Source: Candidatus Omnitrophota bacterium
Lineage (GTDB): Bacteria; Ratteibacteria; UBA8468; B48-G9; JAFGKM01
Direction of reading: 5' to 3'
DNA length: 5,803 nucleotides
NCBI GenBank assembly: GCA_022704985.1
Contig: JAKJFI010000064.1
Location: 1-5,803, forward strand
Shown: piece after piece, positions 4,790-5,803 of the stretch
Layout: every line of letters starts with the position of its first letter
Position numbering within the stretch: the stretch's first letter is position 1
Program-made: the position numbers and the translations under genes
The notes under the pieces: generated by a model
The model's input: only the letters and a program-made list of their open reading frames with translations
Databases searched by the model: none
Told to the model about the DNA's origin: nothing

Positions 4790-5728
4790 ATGGAGAATTT
4801 ATATACCAGAGCAAGGCGGTTTGCTGAAGAGAAGGGTATCGTACGGGAGGGAGATGTTATCCTTGTTGCGCTGTCCGGCGGGCCTGATTCCGTATTCCTT
4901 TTCCATTTCCTTGTTTACCTGTCCGGGAAGATTGATATTACAGTCAAAGCCGCCTACGTCCATCACCATTTGAGGAAGGAGGCGGACAGTGAGCTGGAGT
5001 TCACGCGGGAACTTGCGAAATCGCGCTCAATCCCATTTTTTTTCCGGAATATAAGGATAAAGGGAAAGACCGGCATTGAGGAACAGGCTCGTAAAAAGAG
5101 ATATGCGGCGCTCTATTCCGTGGCGAAGAAGGCGGGATGTAACAGGATAGCGGTCGGCCATACCCTTGACGACCAGGCGGAGACGGTTGTCATGAGGTTT
5201 ATTAAAGGCACTGGACTTGCGGGCCTGCGGGGCATACTTCCGGAGAAACATCTCTTCATGAAGCGCGACATATCTGTGATACGTCCCCTGCTGTGCCTTG
5301 AGAAGAATGAAATCCTTAAAGCGCTGGAGAAAACGGGAAAGGAGTACAGGATAGACAGGTCGAATTTCACTGAGGATTTCCTTCGCAATCGCATACGCTC
5401 GGAAGTATTGCCGCTTCTGCTGGAGTACAACCCGCAGTTGAAAAAACAGGTTGCGCAGATGTCTTTCCTCGTACAGGACGACTTTGCGTTTATGGAGAAA
5501 CATTCGGCAAGGGCGCTTGCAGGGATTCTTGACGATTCCGGCAGGAATATCGATGTCAGGGCATACCGGAAACTGGACATTGCAATCAGGCGAGCAGTCA
5601 CCGCATTGCTTATAGAAAGAATCACCGGCGGTCACTACCGCTCTTTTAACCGCATCAGCAAAATCACCCGCTACCTCGACAGCACCCCAAGGAAAAAGAT
5701 AGGGATAAAGGACATCATCAGGCTGTAA
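4790..5728 (+). CDS. tilS: tRNA(Ile)-lysidine synthetase
   Basis: TilS uses ATP and lysine to convert C34 of the CAU-anticodon tRNA-Ile to lysidine, switching decoding from AUG to AUA; it is cytoplasmic and normally essential. The PP-loop SGGPDS is at 29-34, followed by VHHHLR (57-62), EEQARKKRY (97-105), GHTLDDQAET (123-132), KGTGLAGLRG (139-148), IRPLL (164-168), DRSN (189-192) and RNRIR (199-203). At 312 aa it is the short form (like Aquifex) that lacks the extra C-terminal domain of the ~430-aa Escherichia coli enzyme; the region after 215 is a helical middle domain. An in-frame TAG (4787-4789) directly before the ATG excludes a longer start. There is no good ribosome site (AAGGAC is 16 nt away), so translation probably depends on re-initiation from the nuclease, whose stop is 4 nt upstream (TAGATAGATG). 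Identity is secure. Confidence 0.97.
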   Translation: MENLYTRARRFAEEKGIVREGDVILVALSGGPDSVFLFHFLVYLSGKIDITVKAAYVHHHLRKEADSELEFTRELAKSRSIPFFFRNIRIKGKTGIEEQARKKRYAALYSVAKKAGCNRIAVGHTLDDQAETVVMRFIKGTGLAGLRGILPEKHLFMKRDISVIRPLLCLEKNEILKALEKTGKEYRIDRSNFTEDFLRNRIRSEVLPLLLEYNPQLKKQVAQMSFLVQDDFAFMEKHSARALAGILDDSGRNIDVRAYRKLDIAIRRAVTALLIERITGGHYRSFNRISKITRYLDSTPRKKIGIKDIIRL

Positions 5729-5733
5729 TCCTG

Positions 5734-5802
5734 TCAGTGTTCGTTTCCGGTCTTCTTTTCCTGCAGGAGAAAGCGCGCTTCTTCCGTTTTCATGGCAGGA
5801 GA
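5734..5802 (-). CDS. Possible C-terminal end of a convergent gene
   Basis: On the minus strand a frame open to the window edge ends MKTEEARFLLQEKKTGNEH then TGA (5736-5734). The composition is plausible for a protein C-terminus facing tilS tail to tail with a 5-bp gap. With 22 codons and no start context this could be chance. No better reading of the last 75 bases was found. Confidence 0.2.
   Translation of the reverse strand, partial: SPAMKTEEARFLLQEKKTGNEH
5755..5773. repeat. 19-bp near-perfect palindrome downstream of tilS
   Basis: CTTTTCCTGCAGGAGAAAG is self-complementary except for one mismatched pair (plus the central base), centred on CTGCAG. No uninterrupted T-run follows on either strand, so it is a weak terminator candidate for the tilS operon at best. 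Confidence 0.3.
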
Positions 5803-5803
5803 A

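Noticed and set aside
5792..5803. Possible ATG of a next plus-strand gene (MAGE)
   Set aside because: Only four codons are visible, with the nearest GGAG about 19 nt upstream; not enough to support a gene.
1..5803. tRNA, rRNA or riboswitch genes
   Set aside because: No cloverleaf, rRNA-like or aptamer-like segment was recognised by eye; spacers are short and filled by repeats and promoters.

Overview
The window is bacterial chromosomal DNA of moderate GC, by eye near 50%. Gene content points to a diderm-type bacterium with type IV pilus-like machinery: a nucleotide-excision repair gene, a minor-pilin operon, a RecB/Cas4-like nuclease and the tRNA-Ile lysidine synthetase gene. Intergenic spaces are crowded with palindromic dispersed-type repeats. 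Similar repeats are common in Nitrospirae, deltaproteobacteria and several uncultivated phyla. Nothing in the window fixes the phylum.

Layout. Positions 1-462 (minus) hold the first 154 codons of uvrA, which runs off the left edge; its last ~10 codons look like a palindromic repeat translated in frame. Positions 463-645 are a spacer holding a TATAAT box 8 nt from the uvrA ATG, a ~100-bp imperfect palindrome, a LexA-box-like site and a 9-bp direct repeat. Positions 646-3736 (minus) are a three-gene pseudopilin operon. In transcription order these are a 641-aa PilX/GspK-like protein with a large beta-solenoid-like ectodomain, a 166-aa PilV/GspI-like prepilin, and a 202-aa PilW/GspJ-like prepilin. 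Positions 3737-3955 are a divergent regulatory region with two near-consensus sigma70 promoters facing away from each other, plus a dispersed hairpin repeat. Positions 3956-5728 (plus) carry a 27-codon leader ORF, a PD-(D/E)XK nuclease-like protein and tilS, closely coupled (ATGA overlap, then a 4-nt gap). The last 75 bases hold a small palindrome and possibly the end of a convergent gene.

How the genes work together. The three pilins have the composition of a minor-pilin/tip set (GspI-, GspJ- and GspK-like) and would need an assembly ATPase, platform protein and prepilin peptidase encoded elsewhere. TilS is an essential housekeeping enzyme; the nuclease upstream is probably co-transcribed with it but its role is unknown. 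The points most worth a second look are the nuclease with paired terminal cysteines and a clamp-motif-like C-terminus, its leader-ORF/promoter/dyad arrangement, the large-ectodomain tip pilin, and the repeat apparently read through inside uvrA.
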